Of a stretch of DNA of 38,989 nucleotides, positions 16,832-25,438 are shown piece by piece. Source of the DNA: Clostridia bacterium (GTDB taxonomy: Bacteria; Bacillota; Clostridia; Oscillospirales; Acutalibacteraceae); assembly GCA_017428085.1 (NCBI GenBank), contig JAFRRP010000078.1, positions 1-38,989 of the forward strand, read 5' to 3'. The position numbers and the translations under genes were made by a program. The notes beneath the pieces were generated by a model. It searched no databases. It was given only the letters and a program-made list of their open reading frames with translations, and was not told the DNA's origin. Numbering within the stretch: position 1 is the first letter of the stretch; the number at the start of each line of letters is the position of its first letter.

Positions 16832-16908
16832 TCGGTATGTCCCCCGTTTCCGGTATCGACCGGAACGGGCGGAAAGACTGATATCAAATTGAATTAAGGA
16901 CAACCAAC

Positions 16909-17997
16909 GTGAACTATCAAAGTATCAACAGTTTTGAAGAGCCTGCGCGGATCATCCGGCGGGCCGGCGTACCGGAGGAGGAAATCATCCCCGCCTCCAT
17001 CGGCGAGTCGATCCGGCTCAGCTTCAAACGCGCGTTTTCCGCGGAAGGCGTCAGACGCTTTCGGCGGGAAAACTTCCCCGTCAAAGGCGACGGCGCTGCG
17101 GAGTCGATCCGCAAGATCGTCAGGGCGGTCGCGTTTTGCCTGATCGTGGCCGGGTTGGTTTTTTATGTGGTCTATTATCACAACTACCGGGAACGTGTGG
17201 CGCAGTACGGAAAATTCACCACTATCATCAGCGAGTATGAGAACGTGCCGGAGGTCAAGCTGGAAAAGGCCTGGAGCGATATCCGGGAAAAGTACCCCTC
17301 CGTCTCCTTCCCGGAGGGCATGAACATCAAATACGCGCCGCTGTACGCCATCAATCAGGACGTGGTGGGCTGGCTCACCATCCCCAACACCAATATCTCC
17401 ACGGTGCTGATGCAAAGCGAATACAGCGATTATTATCTCTATAAGGATTTCTACAAAAAGTCCAGCCGGTACGGCAATCCCTTTGTGGATACCAACTGCA
17501 GGATCGGCAGGGACGGCACCAGCAAGAACATCATCATCTACGGGCACAACACGCACGACGGCCTGATGTTCCATCAGCTCACCAAATATATGACGGTGGA
17601 GGGCTACAAGGCCGCCCCCGTTATCCAGCTGGAAACGCTGTATGAGCAGAGCGAGTGGAAGATCTTTGCCGTCATGTTGACCAATTCCACCTCGGATATG
17701 AACAACGGCGAGGTATTCCTGTACCTCTACCCGGACTTCAGCTCCGACAGTTCCTTCCTTTCGCTGATCAACGGCATCTATGCCCGGTCCATGATCTATA
17801 CGGGTGTGGACGTGCAGGCCGGCGATACCATTCTTACCCTTTATACCTGTTACCAGAACATCTTTTCCGGGGGACGGCTGGTGGTGTTCGCGCGCCGCGT
17901 CCGGGACGGTGAAAGCGCGGCGGTCGATACCTCCGTCGCCTATTTCAACGGGAACGCCATCTTCCCGCAGGCCTATTACGACGCCATGGGGCATTAA
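16909..17997 (+). CDS. Class B sortase 2
   Basis: A second class B sortase, 362 aa, with a basic cytoplasmic N-terminus of about 72 residues, a membrane helix (about 73-91), a linker and the sortase domain. The catalytic residues are His213 (IIYGHNTHDG), Cys314 (LTLYTCYQN) and Arg323 (GGRLVVFARR). The segment YAINQDVVGWLTIPNTNISTVLMQ is class-typical. The start is a GTG with AAGGA about 8 bases upstream; no better ATG exists near it. It shares the closing RVRDGESAAVD segment with sortase 1 and has a different final tail. The gene is followed 12 bases later by the CinA-like membrane protein, so they are co-transcribed. No protein in the window ends in a recognisable sorting signal. Confidence 0.93.
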   Translation: MNYQSINSFEEPARIIRRAGVPEEEIIPASIGESIRLSFKRAFSAEGVRRFRRENFPVKGDGAAESIRKIVRAVAFCLIVAGLVFYVVYYHNYRERVAQYGKFTTIISEYENVPEVKLEKAWSDIREKYPSVSFPEGMNIKYAPLYAINQDVVGWLTIPNTNISTVLMQSEYSDYYLYKDFYKKSSRYGNPFVDTNCRIGRDGTSKNIIIYGHNTHDGLMFHQLTKYMTVEGYKAAPVIQLETLYEQSEWKIFAVMLTNSTSDMNNGEVFLYLYPDFSSDSSFLSLINGIYARSMIYTGVDVQAGDTILTLYTCYQNIFSGGRLVVFARRVRDGESAAVDTSVAYFNGNAIFPQAYYDAMGH

Positions 17998-18009
17998 AGG
18001 ATACGGTCT

Positions 18010-19548
18010 ATGAACATCAAGATTTTTTTACTGAAAAGCGAGCGTAACAGTTACGCGGCGCGCCTGGCGCCGGAGCTGAAATGCATCTTTTCCGAATATC
18101 TTCCCGCCCAGGACGGCCTGCAGGAGTTCGGCTCCGTCAAGGAGGCGGCCTCCGCCATCGCGCAGGCGTTCCGGGATTCCCACGCGATACTGCTGTTCGC
18201 GGAACCGGCGAAATACGCGGAAACGAAAAAAACGCTGTCAGCTTCCATCGGACTGCCGCTGCGGTGCGACAGGGCGCTGTTTGAAAAGGCGACGGAGGCC
18301 GGCCGCGCGCTGGTGAACGAAGCCTCCGATTTTGCCGTCACCCACGCCTACCTGCCGGAAAACGCCCGCCCCATTGTGTGCGCGGACGCGCTTTACGCCG
18401 GGTTTGCCGTTACCTCCGGCAACCAGACAGTGCTGCTGCTGCCGCTGGAGCGCGGCCGGACCGAGGTGCTGTTGGGCAACAGCGTGATCCCGATGCTCAA
18501 TTCATCGTACCGGCTCCGCCTGACCATGGAATCCCTGCGGCGGTACAACGCCGACCGGCTGAACGATATCTGCCGGTCGAACGATATCCGGATCGCGGTG
18601 GCGGGAACGAATACCGCCGACTTTTTCAAGAATTACATCACCGCGTCGGAGGGGCTTTCCGAGCGCGTCGTGTTTGCGGAAAAGGCGGAAAAGCGCGGTT
18701 CGCTGGCCCCGGCGGATTACGTGGTCAACCTTTCCATCACCGCCGCGGAATTCTTCAACACGCCCTACGGCGTCGCCATTTCCAACGCCTTTTATTCCGG
18801 CAGCGATCCGTCCGCGGAAAAGATCGTTTATCTGGCCATCACCAACGAGCACGAAACGGCGCTGCGGGAGGTGCGTTCCGTGGCGGGCGAGGACGTTCCC
18901 TCGCTGCTGGCGCGGTGCTGCGGCGATCTGTGTACCTTCCTTTCCGATATCGCCGGGACGGACACGAAAAAGCGCGTCGTCGGCGAGGCAAACCGGAAAT
19001 CGCTGATCTCGCATTACAAGCGCACGATCTGTATCGTGGCGCTGCTGATCGTCGTTCTCGGCGCGTTCTGCGGTCTGTATTTCAAAATGCACGGCTATAC
19101 GCTGCAAACGTGGGCGGCCACCGCGTGGAGCGTGGTGTTCCCCGGCAGCAAGCCCCTGTTTACGGCGGAGCCGCAGACGGAGGAATCCACCTCCGAAAAG
19201 GAGACGGACGACGAAACGGCGGCGACGACCGCCGCCGCGACGACTGCCGTTACGCAGCCTGTCACTACCACGCAGCCGGCGACGACGCAGTCGTCCGGCG
19301 GTTCCTCTTCCGGTTCTTCCGGGTCTTCCTCCCGTTCTTCCGGCGGTTCGTCTTCCGGGTCTTCCTCCGGCTCGTCCGGCGGCGGCTCGGCGCAGGCGAC
19401 GGAGCCTTCCCGGGATGAGGGAGAAAACGAGGACGCGTCACAGGCGTCGGATGAACCGTCCGGCGATGAGGCGGAAGGCAACGATACGGAAAATTCTGCC
19501 GGCGAAGGCGACGAGGCCGAAGACGGCACATGGGAGGTAGCCGGATAA
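18010..19548 (+). CDS. Membrane protein with CinA-like cytoplasmic part and Ser/Thr-rich outer tail
   Basis: A 512-aa protein with no signal peptide. Residues 1 to about 335 are predicted cytoplasmic, a single helix spans about 339-360, and the rest is a low-complexity tail: Thr-rich (about 390-425), Ser/Gly-rich (about 426-460), then acidic. Two stretches look like diverged parts of CinA: TVLLLPLERGRTEVLL (about 139-154) resembles the MoaB-like LPGVPxEM region, and YGVAISNAFYSGSDPSAEK (about 253-271) resembles the nicotinamide-nucleotide amidase (PncC) region with its GPxG...EKPVG pattern. Expected catalytic residues are not clear, so it may be non-enzymatic. AAAGGA lies 9 bases before the ATG. 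The assignment is by eye and needs structure prediction. Confidence 0.7.
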   Translation: MNIKIFLLKSERNSYAARLAPELKCIFSEYLPAQDGLQEFGSVKEAASAIAQAFRDSHAILLFAEPAKYAETKKTLSASIGLPLRCDRALFEKATEAGRALVNEASDFAVTHAYLPENARPIVCADALYAGFAVTSGNQTVLLLPLERGRTEVLLGNSVIPMLNSSYRLRLTMESLRRYNADRLNDICRSNDIRIAVAGTNTADFFKNYITASEGLSERVVFAEKAEKRGSLAPADYVVNLSITAAEFFNTPYGVAISNAFYSGSDPSAEKIVYLAITNEHETALREVRSVAGEDVPSLLARCCGDLCTFLSDIAGTDTKKRVVGEANRKSLISHYKRTICIVALLIVVLGAFCGLYFKMHGYTLQTWAATAWSVVFPGSKPLFTAEPQTEESTSEKETDDETAATTAAATTAVTQPVTTTQPATTQSSGGSSSGSSGSSSRSSGGSSSGSSSGSSGGGSAQATEPSRDEGENEDASQASDEPSGDEAEGNDTENSAGEGDEAEDGTWEVAG

Positions 19549-19602
19549 ACCGCCTTGCCGGGCGGCCAGATATCCCGATCGATCCGGCAGAACAGTCAGT
19601 TT

Positions 19603-20892
19603 ATGAAACGATCATTCAAAAAAATCACAGCGCTGCTTTGCGCGGCCGCGTTATACCTGCCGTTGACGGCTGCGGTCGCGTTGGCGGCGCCCGTCGTTTA
19701 TCTCTGCGACGTGTCCATGGACGGGACCATCGGAGCCGAGGACGCCCGTCTGGCGCTCCGGATGGCGGTAGGGCTGGACGAGTATACCGTCGCCCATCAG
19801 AAGGCGGCGGACGCGGACGGCGATAACAAAGTAACGCCCGCTGACGCGCGGCTGATCCTGCGGGTCTCCGTCGGGCTGGAACGGATCGAGATCCGCAAGC
19901 TCTCGCTGTCCGACGAGGATTTCGGCACCTACGTACACCCCAACACGGAAAAGGGGCAGGAACCGATCAAGACGGAAAACCGGGTCCCGTCGCAGGACGA
20001 GTTTCCTTTGCCCTCTGTCCCGATGCCTGTCGCCAGCTCACAGTCCGGCACGTTTACCATGACCTCCTACGGCTGGGGCGACGGCGTGGGCATGAGCCAG
20101 TACGGCGCCGCTGAAATGGCGCGGAGGGGCTACACCTACGAACAGATCCTGCGGTACTATTATACCGGCACGGAGCTGGTCAAGGCGGATTCCTATCCCG
20201 AATATACCTTCCGCATCGACGATTATTACGACACGGAAAAGCTGATCGCCTGTATGGTCAACGCCGAGATCTACGGCATCGTGGACGGGAATCCGGCCGC
20301 CCACAAGGAAGTGCTGAAGGCGCAGGCCGTGGTCCTGTTCACCCTGTTGAAGTACCATGATTTCTATACGCGCAGCGTCTATGAGATCGGCGCCGTCAAG
20401 GGCAGCTACAGCACGCTGCCGCAGATCATCAAGGACGCCGTGCATGAGGTGATGGGCGAGTACATCGCCCAGACCTCCGACCCCGAAAAAAAGGCGATCT
20501 CCGCCCTGTTCTTCGCCACCTGCGCGCTGCGGACGGCTTCCGCCAAGGACGTCTGGGGGTATGACTATCCCTATCTGCAGGCGGTCAACTCCCCGGGCGA
20601 CGTGGACGGCTATCTGTTCTCCAACACCTTTACGATCTCCCGCAGCCGCATGCGCGAGATGATCATGGATTACGACAGCTCCATCCGGCTGTCCTCCGAT
20701 CCCTCGGAATGGGTGAAGATCCTGGCGCATTCCGCTTCCATCGACGATAAGCGCGGCTACGTGACGAAGGTGCAGGTGGGCGACCGCGTGATGGATGGGT
20801 ATACCTTCTGCTCCGACGTGATCGGGGATTATTTCTGGACCAGCGACCTCATGGGCTGCTCCACGGCGTTCTATCTGACGTATACCCCGTAA
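19603..20892 (+). CDS. Secreted dockerin-SpoIID/LytB protein with permuted motif order
   Basis: A 429-aa exported protein. It has a signal peptide (1 to about 28), then a dockerin-type pair of Ca-binding repeats ([19 protein letters not shown] at 36 and [19 protein letters not shown] at 70), a linker, and a SpoIID/LytB domain. SpoIID proteins are lytic transglycosylases acting on peptidoglycan. Here the normally C-terminal motif comes first as [13 protein letters not shown] (157-169, Asp in place of the usual His), followed by the normally N-terminal block (VNAEIYG with Glu222, then [14 protein letters not shown]) and the [13 protein letters not shown] block (307-319). The domain thus seems circularly permuted and diverged; activity is uncertain. 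The ATG at 19603 was chosen for the signal peptide; no good ribosome site precedes it. It lies 54 bases after the CinA-like gene. Confidence 0.88.
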   Translation: MKRSFKKITALLCAAALYLPLTAAVALAAPVVYLCDVSMDGTIGAEDARLALRMAVGLDEYTVAHQKAADADGDNKVTPADARLILRVSVGLERIEIRKLSLSDEDFGTYVHPNTEKGQEPIKTENRVPSQDEFPLPSVPMPVASSQSGTFTMTSYGWGDGVGMSQYGAAEMARRGYTYEQILRYYYTGTELVKADSYPEYTFRIDDYYDTEKLIACMVNAEIYGIVDGNPAAHKEVLKAQAVVLFTLLKYHDFYTRSVYEIGAVKGSYSTLPQIIKDAVHEVMGEYIAQTSDPEKKAISALFFATCALRTASAKDVWGYDYPYLQAVNSPGDVDGYLFSNTFTISRSRMREMIMDYDSSIRLSSDPSEWVKILAHSASIDDKRGYVTKVQVGDRVMDGYTFCSDVIGDYFWTSDLMGCSTAFYLTYTP

Positions 20893-20953
20893 CGGGCGTC
20901 GGCCGGCGCCGATACGATAAAAACTCCTTTCGGAAAAGGGGAGAGAGAAAAAC

Positions 20954-21511
20954 ATGGACAGAGAACGAATTGAAAACGCCGTACGGGAGATCCTGCTCGC
21001 CGTGGGCGAGGACCCCGAACGGGAGGGCCTGCTGGAAACGCCCGCCCGGGTGGCGCGGATGTACGAGGAGATCTTCAGCGGGCTGGAAACGGACCCGGAA
21101 CGGTTTTTGAAGGTCTTTTCGGAGGAAAAGAACGACGAAATGGTGGTTGTGCGGGATATCCCGCTGTACTCCATGTGCGAGCACCATCTGCTGCCCTTTG
21201 TCGGCAAGGCCCACATCGTCTATATCCCCGGGGAGGGGAAGGTGATCGGCCTTTCCAAGCTGGCGCGCATCGTGGACTGCTTTGCCCGCCGCCCGCAGAT
21301 CCAGGAACGGCTGACCTCGCAGATCGCCGATTTCCTGATGGACCGGCTGCAGCCTCAGGGCGTGGCCGTGCTGATCGAGGCGGAACACCTGTGCATGACC
21401 ATGCGCGGCGCCAGAGCCGCCGGGGCGGTCACGAAGACCTCCGCGCTGCGGGGTATGATAAAAAGCGACGCCCGCACCCGGGCAGAGGCCATGTCGCTGC
21501 TGAACGGGTGA
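20954..21511 (+). CDS. folE: GTP cyclohydrolase I
   Basis: FolE converts GTP to 7,8-dihydroneopterin triphosphate, the first step of folate (and, with other enzymes, queuosine) synthesis in the cytoplasm. The 185-aa protein is full length, with the zinc and catalytic motif [18 protein letters not shown] and the second zinc ligand in [22 protein letters not shown] precedes the ATG. That site could pair with CTCCTTT at 20924-20930, so a weak hairpin may mask it. No other folate gene is nearby; the gene stands alone between the envelope locus and heptamer element H4. Confidence 0.96.
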   Translation: MDRERIENAVREILLAVGEDPEREGLLETPARVARMYEEIFSGLETDPERFLKVFSEEKNDEMVVVRDIPLYSMCEHHLLPFVGKAHIVYIPGEGKVIGLSKLARIVDCFARRPQIQERLTSQIADFLMDRLQPQGVAVLIEAEHLCMTMRGARAAGAVTKTSALRGMIKSDARTRAEAMSLLNG

Positions 21512-21515
21512 ATTG

Positions 21516-21684
21516 AGTCGTAAGTCGTGAGTCGTAAGTCGTAAGATAAAGTTGCAAATGACAGTATCGCGTTGCTGTGAAGGAGCTTTATAAAAAAGAA
21601 AGCTCTTTGCCATGCGGCAACAAACACAGTCGGGATTATCCTGTCGTGGCTATTTCTCACGACTCACGACTTACGACTTGCGAC
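21516..21684. repeat. Inverted heptamer repeat H4
   Basis: The left arm (21516-21545) is AGTCGTA, AGTCGTG, AGTCGTA, AGTCGTA, beginning 4 bases after the folE stop. The right arm (21657-21684), read on the minus strand, is AGTCGCA, AGTCGTA, AGTCGTG, AGTCGTG. The core contains TCCTGTC and GGCTATTT in the same order as in H2. It ends about 30 bases before rarA. Confidence 0.75.
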
Positions 21685-21715
21685 TGTTTTTTATCCTATT
21701 GAAAAGGAGAATCCT

Positions 21716-22984
21716 ATGTCAACACCGCTGGCGGACAGAATGCGCCCGAAAACGCTGGACGAGATCGTCGGACAGCGCCATTTGGTCGGCGAAAACTGCG
21801 TGCTGCGCAACATCATCGAATCGGGGCGCATCCCGAACCTGATCTTCTACGGGCCCTCCGGAACGGGCAAGACCACCGTCGCACGCATCATCGCCGGTGC
21901 CACCGAAAAGCGCCTTCACATCCTCAACGGCACCAGCGCCTCGCTGAACGATATCAAGGACGTGATCGGCGAGATCAACACGCTGGCAGCGCCGAAGGGG
22001 CTTTTGCTGTATCTGGACGAGATCCAGTATTTCAATAAAAAACAGCAGCAATCGCTGCTGCAGTATATCGAAAACGGCGACATCACCCTGATCGCCTCCA
22101 CTACGGAAAACCCGTATTTCTACATCTATTCCGCCGTTCTCAGCCGATCCACCGTGTTTGAGTTCAAGGCGGTCAGCCCGCAGGAGGCCGCCGAGGGCGT
22201 GCGCCGCGGATTTGCCTTTCTGTCGCAGGAAAACGGCGAGGAGTATATCCCGGAGGAGGGCCTGTGCGAATATATCGGCGAGACCTGCGGCGGCGATATG
22301 CGCAAGGCGCTGAATATCGTGGAGCTGTGCGTGCTGGGCGCGCCGCGGGGCGCGGAAACGGGGAAAATGCCCATTACGATGGAAACGGCCCGGGCGGTGT
22401 GCGCCAAAAGCGGCATGCACTACGACCGCAAGGGCGACGAGTATTACGACATGCTTTCCGCGTTCCAGAAATCCATGCGGGGCTCCGATCCCGACGCGGC
22501 CATCCACTATCTGGCGCGGATCTTGGAGGCGGGCGACCTGGCCTCCGCCGCCCGGCGGCTGCTGGTGTGCGCCAACGAGGACGTGGGGCTGGCCTATCCC
22601 ATGATCATCCCCATCGTCAAGGCGGCGGTGGATACGGCGTTCCAGGTGGGACTGCCGGAAGCGCGCATCCCGCTGGCCAACGCGGTGATCCTGGTCTGCA
22701 ACGCGCCGAAATCCAATTCCGCCTACCGGGCCATCAACGCCGCCATGGAGGACGTCGCCAACGGCAAGGCGGGCCCCGTGCCGCGACAGCTGCAGAACAA
22801 GCACTTTGACGGCGAGGACGCGGCGGTGAAGGGACAGTTTTATCTGTACCCCCACGATTATCCCCATCACTGGGTGCGCCAGCAGTACCTGCCCGATAAT
22901 ATAAAGGATATAAAATATTACGACCACGGCGACAACAAGAACGAAGCCGCCGCGAAGGAATACTGGGAGAAGATCAAAAAATAG
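21716..22984 (+). CDS. rarA: Replication-associated recombination ATPase RarA/MgsA
   Basis: AAA+ ATPase of the clamp-loader family, acting at stalled replication forks. The 422-aa protein has Walker A GPSGTGKTT (about residues 43-51), Walker B LLYLDEIQYFNKKQQ, sensor 1 around LIASTTENPYF (the TTENP motif is diagnostic), the RarA-specific region MLSAFQKSMRGSDPDAAIHYLAR, and ANEDVGLAYP. Length is normal. AAAGGAGAATCCT precedes the ATG. Its stop codon is also the first part of heptamer array H5, so the array begins right at the end of the gene. Confidence 0.97.
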   Translation: MSTPLADRMRPKTLDEIVGQRHLVGENCVLRNIIESGRIPNLIFYGPSGTGKTTVARIIAGATEKRLHILNGTSASLNDIKDVIGEINTLAAPKGLLLYLDEIQYFNKKQQQSLLQYIENGDITLIASTTENPYFYIYSAVLSRSTVFEFKAVSPQEAAEGVRRGFAFLSQENGEEYIPEEGLCEYIGETCGGDMRKALNIVELCVLGAPRGAETGKMPITMETARAVCAKSGMHYDRKGDEYYDMLSAFQKSMRGSDPDAAIHYLARILEAGDLASAARRLLVCANEDVGLAYPMIIPIVKAAVDTAFQVGLPEARIPLANAVILVCNAPKSNSAYRAINAAMEDVANGKAGPVPRQLQNKHFDGEDAAVKGQFYLYPHDYPHHWVRQQYLPDNIKDIKYYDHGDNKNEAAAKEYWEKIKK

Positions 22985-23017
22985 TTCGGAGTTCGGAGAG
23001 CGGAGTTCGGAGTTATG
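22983..23017 (+). repeat. Heptamer repeat array H5
   Basis: Five 7-base units: AGTTCGG, AGTTCGG, AGAGCGG, AGTTCGG, AGTTATG. The first overlaps the rarA stop codon TAG. No inverted partner is seen before the terminator at 23034. Confidence 0.7.
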
Positions 23018-23033
23018 TAAATGTTGCGGATAT

Positions 23034-23066
23034 AAAAAACCGCTCCGTCATCTGACGGAGCGGTTT
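23034..23066 (-). terminator. Terminator of the LRR-dockerin gene
   Basis: A perfect 14-bp stem (23037-23050 with 23053-23066) has, on the minus strand, six T residues in and after its 3' arm. It lies 16 bases past the LRR-dockerin stop. On the plus strand it could also stop rarA transcripts, though the T run there is weaker. Confidence 0.88.
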
Positions 23067-23082
23067 GCGTTTGGTTCAGCGA

Positions 23083-25251
23083 TCAGGTGCGGTCGTTGAC
23101 GATGGGGTTGTAGATGAACTGCGTGTAGTTCACTTCTTCCAGTCTGTCAAGCGTGGCGTCGCCGGTCTTCCACATGTTGGAGGAGATGGCCAGGCCGTTG
23201 ATGCGGCCGTCCACGTTGAAGCGGTAACCCACGGTCTGCTTCACGGATTCCAGTTTGTTGGTGTCTCTGTCCAGCACGGCGCTGATGGCGCAGTTGTTAT
23301 AGGACAGGTCAAACTTTGTGACGGCGTTGCTTTCTCTCGTGCCGTTCCACCAGCTCTTGCCGGTGAAGGAGGAGGCGAAATAGCCGCGGGTCTTGGCGGG
23401 CAGCACCTTCACGATGGCAGAATCGCCGAAGTTGTCAGCCACGTCCTTGAACTTGATGTTGATGGTATATTTGCCGTTCTCGCTGAGAGTGCAGGTGGCG
23501 CTGGCGATGTTCTTTTCGGAGACGGGAGCGCTGATGAACAGGTTGTCAAGCGCTTCCTTTGTTTTGGGAGCGTAGGTCTTTGTCTCGTTGACGGCGCCCT
23601 TGCCGCTCAGCGTGCTGTAGAAGTTGGCGGAGGCGGCGGGGCACATATCGGAGCCGGTGACCACGCTGGAGGAGGCCTTGGTGTAGCCCGCGTTGTATCT
23701 GATCGCCACATCCACGGCGTTGATGTAAGCCATCAGGATCTCGGTCTTGGTCATGGGCATGTAAAGCAGATCCTCGGGGGTGTAGTTTTCCAGCTCGATG
23801 GCCAGACGAAGGATCGTTCTGGCGTCTTCCGCGGTGACCTTCTCATCGCCGTTCACGTCGGCGGCATGCACGTACTGGGGCTCCAGATCGTAGTCCAGAT
23901 GTACGGAAAGGCGAAGCGCGCGTCTGGCGTCTTCCGCCGTGATCTCGCCGTCGCCGTCCACGTCGCCCAGCGCAGGCATCACGGTCACGTCGTAACCCGC
24001 CTCTTTTACCGCGGTCATGCCCTCGGTGTTCTCATAGGCGTAAATGGTGGGCACGTAATAGCTGCCGTCTTCCAGCTGCTCCAATGCGAAGCAGTTGTCG
24101 CCCAGCTGCTTGACGGAGGCGGGCACGAAGATGGAGGAAACCACCCAGGTGTAGCCGCTCTTGGTGTCGTCGTCTTCTCTGTCGGCGGAAGCGTAGCAGC
24201 CCATGAAGCAGTCGGGAGCGATGGAGGTGACGGTGTTGGGGATATCGACGTGCTCGTCTTCACCCAGGTATTTGATCAGCACCGTGCCGATGGTGAAGAA
24301 GTCGCCGTCGAAATCATCGTAATAAGGCGTATCGGTGAACACGTCCGCGCCGATGTTTTCGATGGAACCGAAGGTGGCGAAATTCACGTTCTCCAGCGCG
24401 GTGCAGCCCTCAAAGGCGCTGTCGCCGAGGGTGTCCACGTATTTGGTGATGTTGACGGTCTTCAGATGCGTGTTGCCCGCGAAGGCGCCGTCGCCGATGG
24501 CGGTCACGTTCAGCGGGATCGTGACTTCCTCGTCGTTGCCCTTGTAGTAGACCAGCGTGCTGCCGTTCATCACGAAATCAACGGGATAATTCTTTACGAA
24601 AGCGGTGTTGGCCAGCGCGTTGACGCCCTTGACGGAACCGTTCTCGCTGAAGATCACCTCTTCCAGATTGTCGGCGTTCTTGAACGCGTCCTTATCCAGA
24701 TCGGCGTCCTGCGCGAAGGCGACCTTTTTCAGCGCGTCGCAGCCGTAGAAGGCCTCCGCGCCGACGACGGCGTTCTTTTCAAACGTGACTTCCTTCAGCT
24801 TCGGGCAGTTCAGGAACGCGTTTCTGCCCACGTTGGCGTCGCCCTTGAAGGTGACCTTTTCCAAATTGGGAAGATTGGCAAAGGCGTTTTCGCCGATGTC
24901 GGCGATGCCCTCCGCCACGACCAGCTCCTTCACGGTGGCCAGGAACTCCCTGGCGGCCATGTTTACGCTCGCGTCGTTGGGGTTGAAAGCGTTGGCGGCC
25001 ACGCCCGTGAAGGTATAGTCGACGATCACGAATTTGCCGTCCACCTTTTCGGTTGCCTTCAGCGCCGCTTCCAGCGAAAGCACGCCGTTCTCGGTGCCGT
25101 CGGCGGTGTAGCCGGTTATCACTTTTTCCGTTCCCGTCGTGCTGCGGTCAAACGTCTGGTTTTTTGCGGCGGCAAAGCCGGTCGCGGCCAGCGCAAGAAC
25201 CATCACGGCCGAAAGGATCACGGAAAGGGTTCTTTTTACGGTCAGTTTCAT
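23083..25251 (-). CDS. Secreted leucine-rich-repeat (BspA-type) protein with dockerin
   Basis: A 722-aa exported protein. Residues 1 to about 30 are a signal peptide (MKLTVKRTLSVILSAVMVLA). Residues about 60-400 hold BspA/LRR_5-type repeats, seen as repeated IGENAFANLPNLEKVTF-like units. A dockerin follows at about 428-490 (DVDGDGEITAEDARRALRL and DVNGDEKVTAEDARTILRL). The last 210 or so residues are a separate domain I cannot name, with WWNG and AVLDRDTNKLESVKQTVGY segments. LRR_5 proteins usually bind surfaces or host proteins, and dockerins bind cohesins. The ATG at 25251 was chosen because the signal starts there and AGGAGG lies about 8 bases upstream; the open frame extends to 25515 without support. 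A consensus promoter drives it. Confidence 0.92.
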   Translation of the reverse strand: MKLTVKRTLSVILSAVMVLALAATGFAAAKNQTFDRSTTGTEKVITGYTADGTENGVLSLEAALKATEKVDGKFVIVDYTFTGVAANAFNPNDASVNMAAREFLATVKELVVAEGIADIGENAFANLPNLEKVTFKGDANVGRNAFLNCPKLKEVTFEKNAVVGAEAFYGCDALKKVAFAQDADLDKDAFKNADNLEEVIFSENGSVKGVNALANTAFVKNYPVDFVMNGSTLVYYKGNDEEVTIPLNVTAIGDGAFAGNTHLKTVNITKYVDTLGDSAFEGCTALENVNFATFGSIENIGADVFTDTPYYDDFDGDFFTIGTVLIKYLGEDEHVDIPNTVTSIAPDCFMGCYASADREDDDTKSGYTWVVSSIFVPASVKQLGDNCFALEQLEDGSYYVPTIYAYENTEGMTAVKEAGYDVTVMPALGDVDGDGEITAEDARRALRLSVHLDYDLEPQYVHAADVNGDEKVTAEDARTILRLAIELENYTPEDLLYMPMTKTEILMAYINAVDVAIRYNAGYTKASSSVVTGSDMCPAASANFYSTLSGKGAVNETKTYAPKTKEALDNLFISAPVSEKNIASATCTLSENGKYTINIKFKDVADNFGDSAIVKVLPAKTRGYFASSFTGKSWWNGTRESNAVTKFDLSYNNCAISAVLDRDTNKLESVKQTVGYRFNVDGRINGLAISSNMWKTGDATLDRLEEVNYTQFIYNPIVNDRT

Positions 25252-25317
25252 AAAAAAGTCCTCCTGTTTCGGGAAACAGATTTTATACATATTTCTACCT
25301 ACACTATGTACCCCTAA

Positions 25318-25346
25318 ATTATAACCCAACCGTTCCGTTCTGTCAA
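25318..25346 (-). promoter_or_regulatory. Consensus promoter of the LRR-dockerin gene
   Basis: On the minus strand, TTGACA (25346-25341), a 17-base spacer and TATAAT (25323-25318) form a perfect sigma-A promoter. The leader is about 60 bases. Strong constitutive expression is likely. Confidence 0.9.
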
Positions 25347-25369
25347 TCCAATTCTTAAAATAATTTATA

Positions 25370-25398
25370 TTGTTTTTTCTATTATTATATGGTAAAAT
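25370..25398 (+). promoter_or_regulatory. Likely promoter of the ABC exporter operon
   Basis: TTGTTT (25370-25375), 17 bases, then TAAAAT (25393-25398), about 40 bases before the first exporter gene. It is divergent from the LRR-dockerin promoter. Confidence 0.5.
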
Positions 25399-25438
25399 CA
25401 AATAACATATTTTTTGCGCATTGTTTCCGGAGGGAATT

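Noticed and set aside
13974..20892. Classical sortase substrate (LPxTG, NPQTN or similar with a hydrophobic tail)
   Set aside because: The C-termini of all exported proteins in the window were read; none ends in a motif followed by a hydrophobic helix and basic residues. NVYTGE at the end of the small secreted protein has no such tail.
19603..25251. A cellulosome locus
   Set aside because: Two dockerins are present but there is no cohesin, scaffoldin or glycoside hydrolase in the window.
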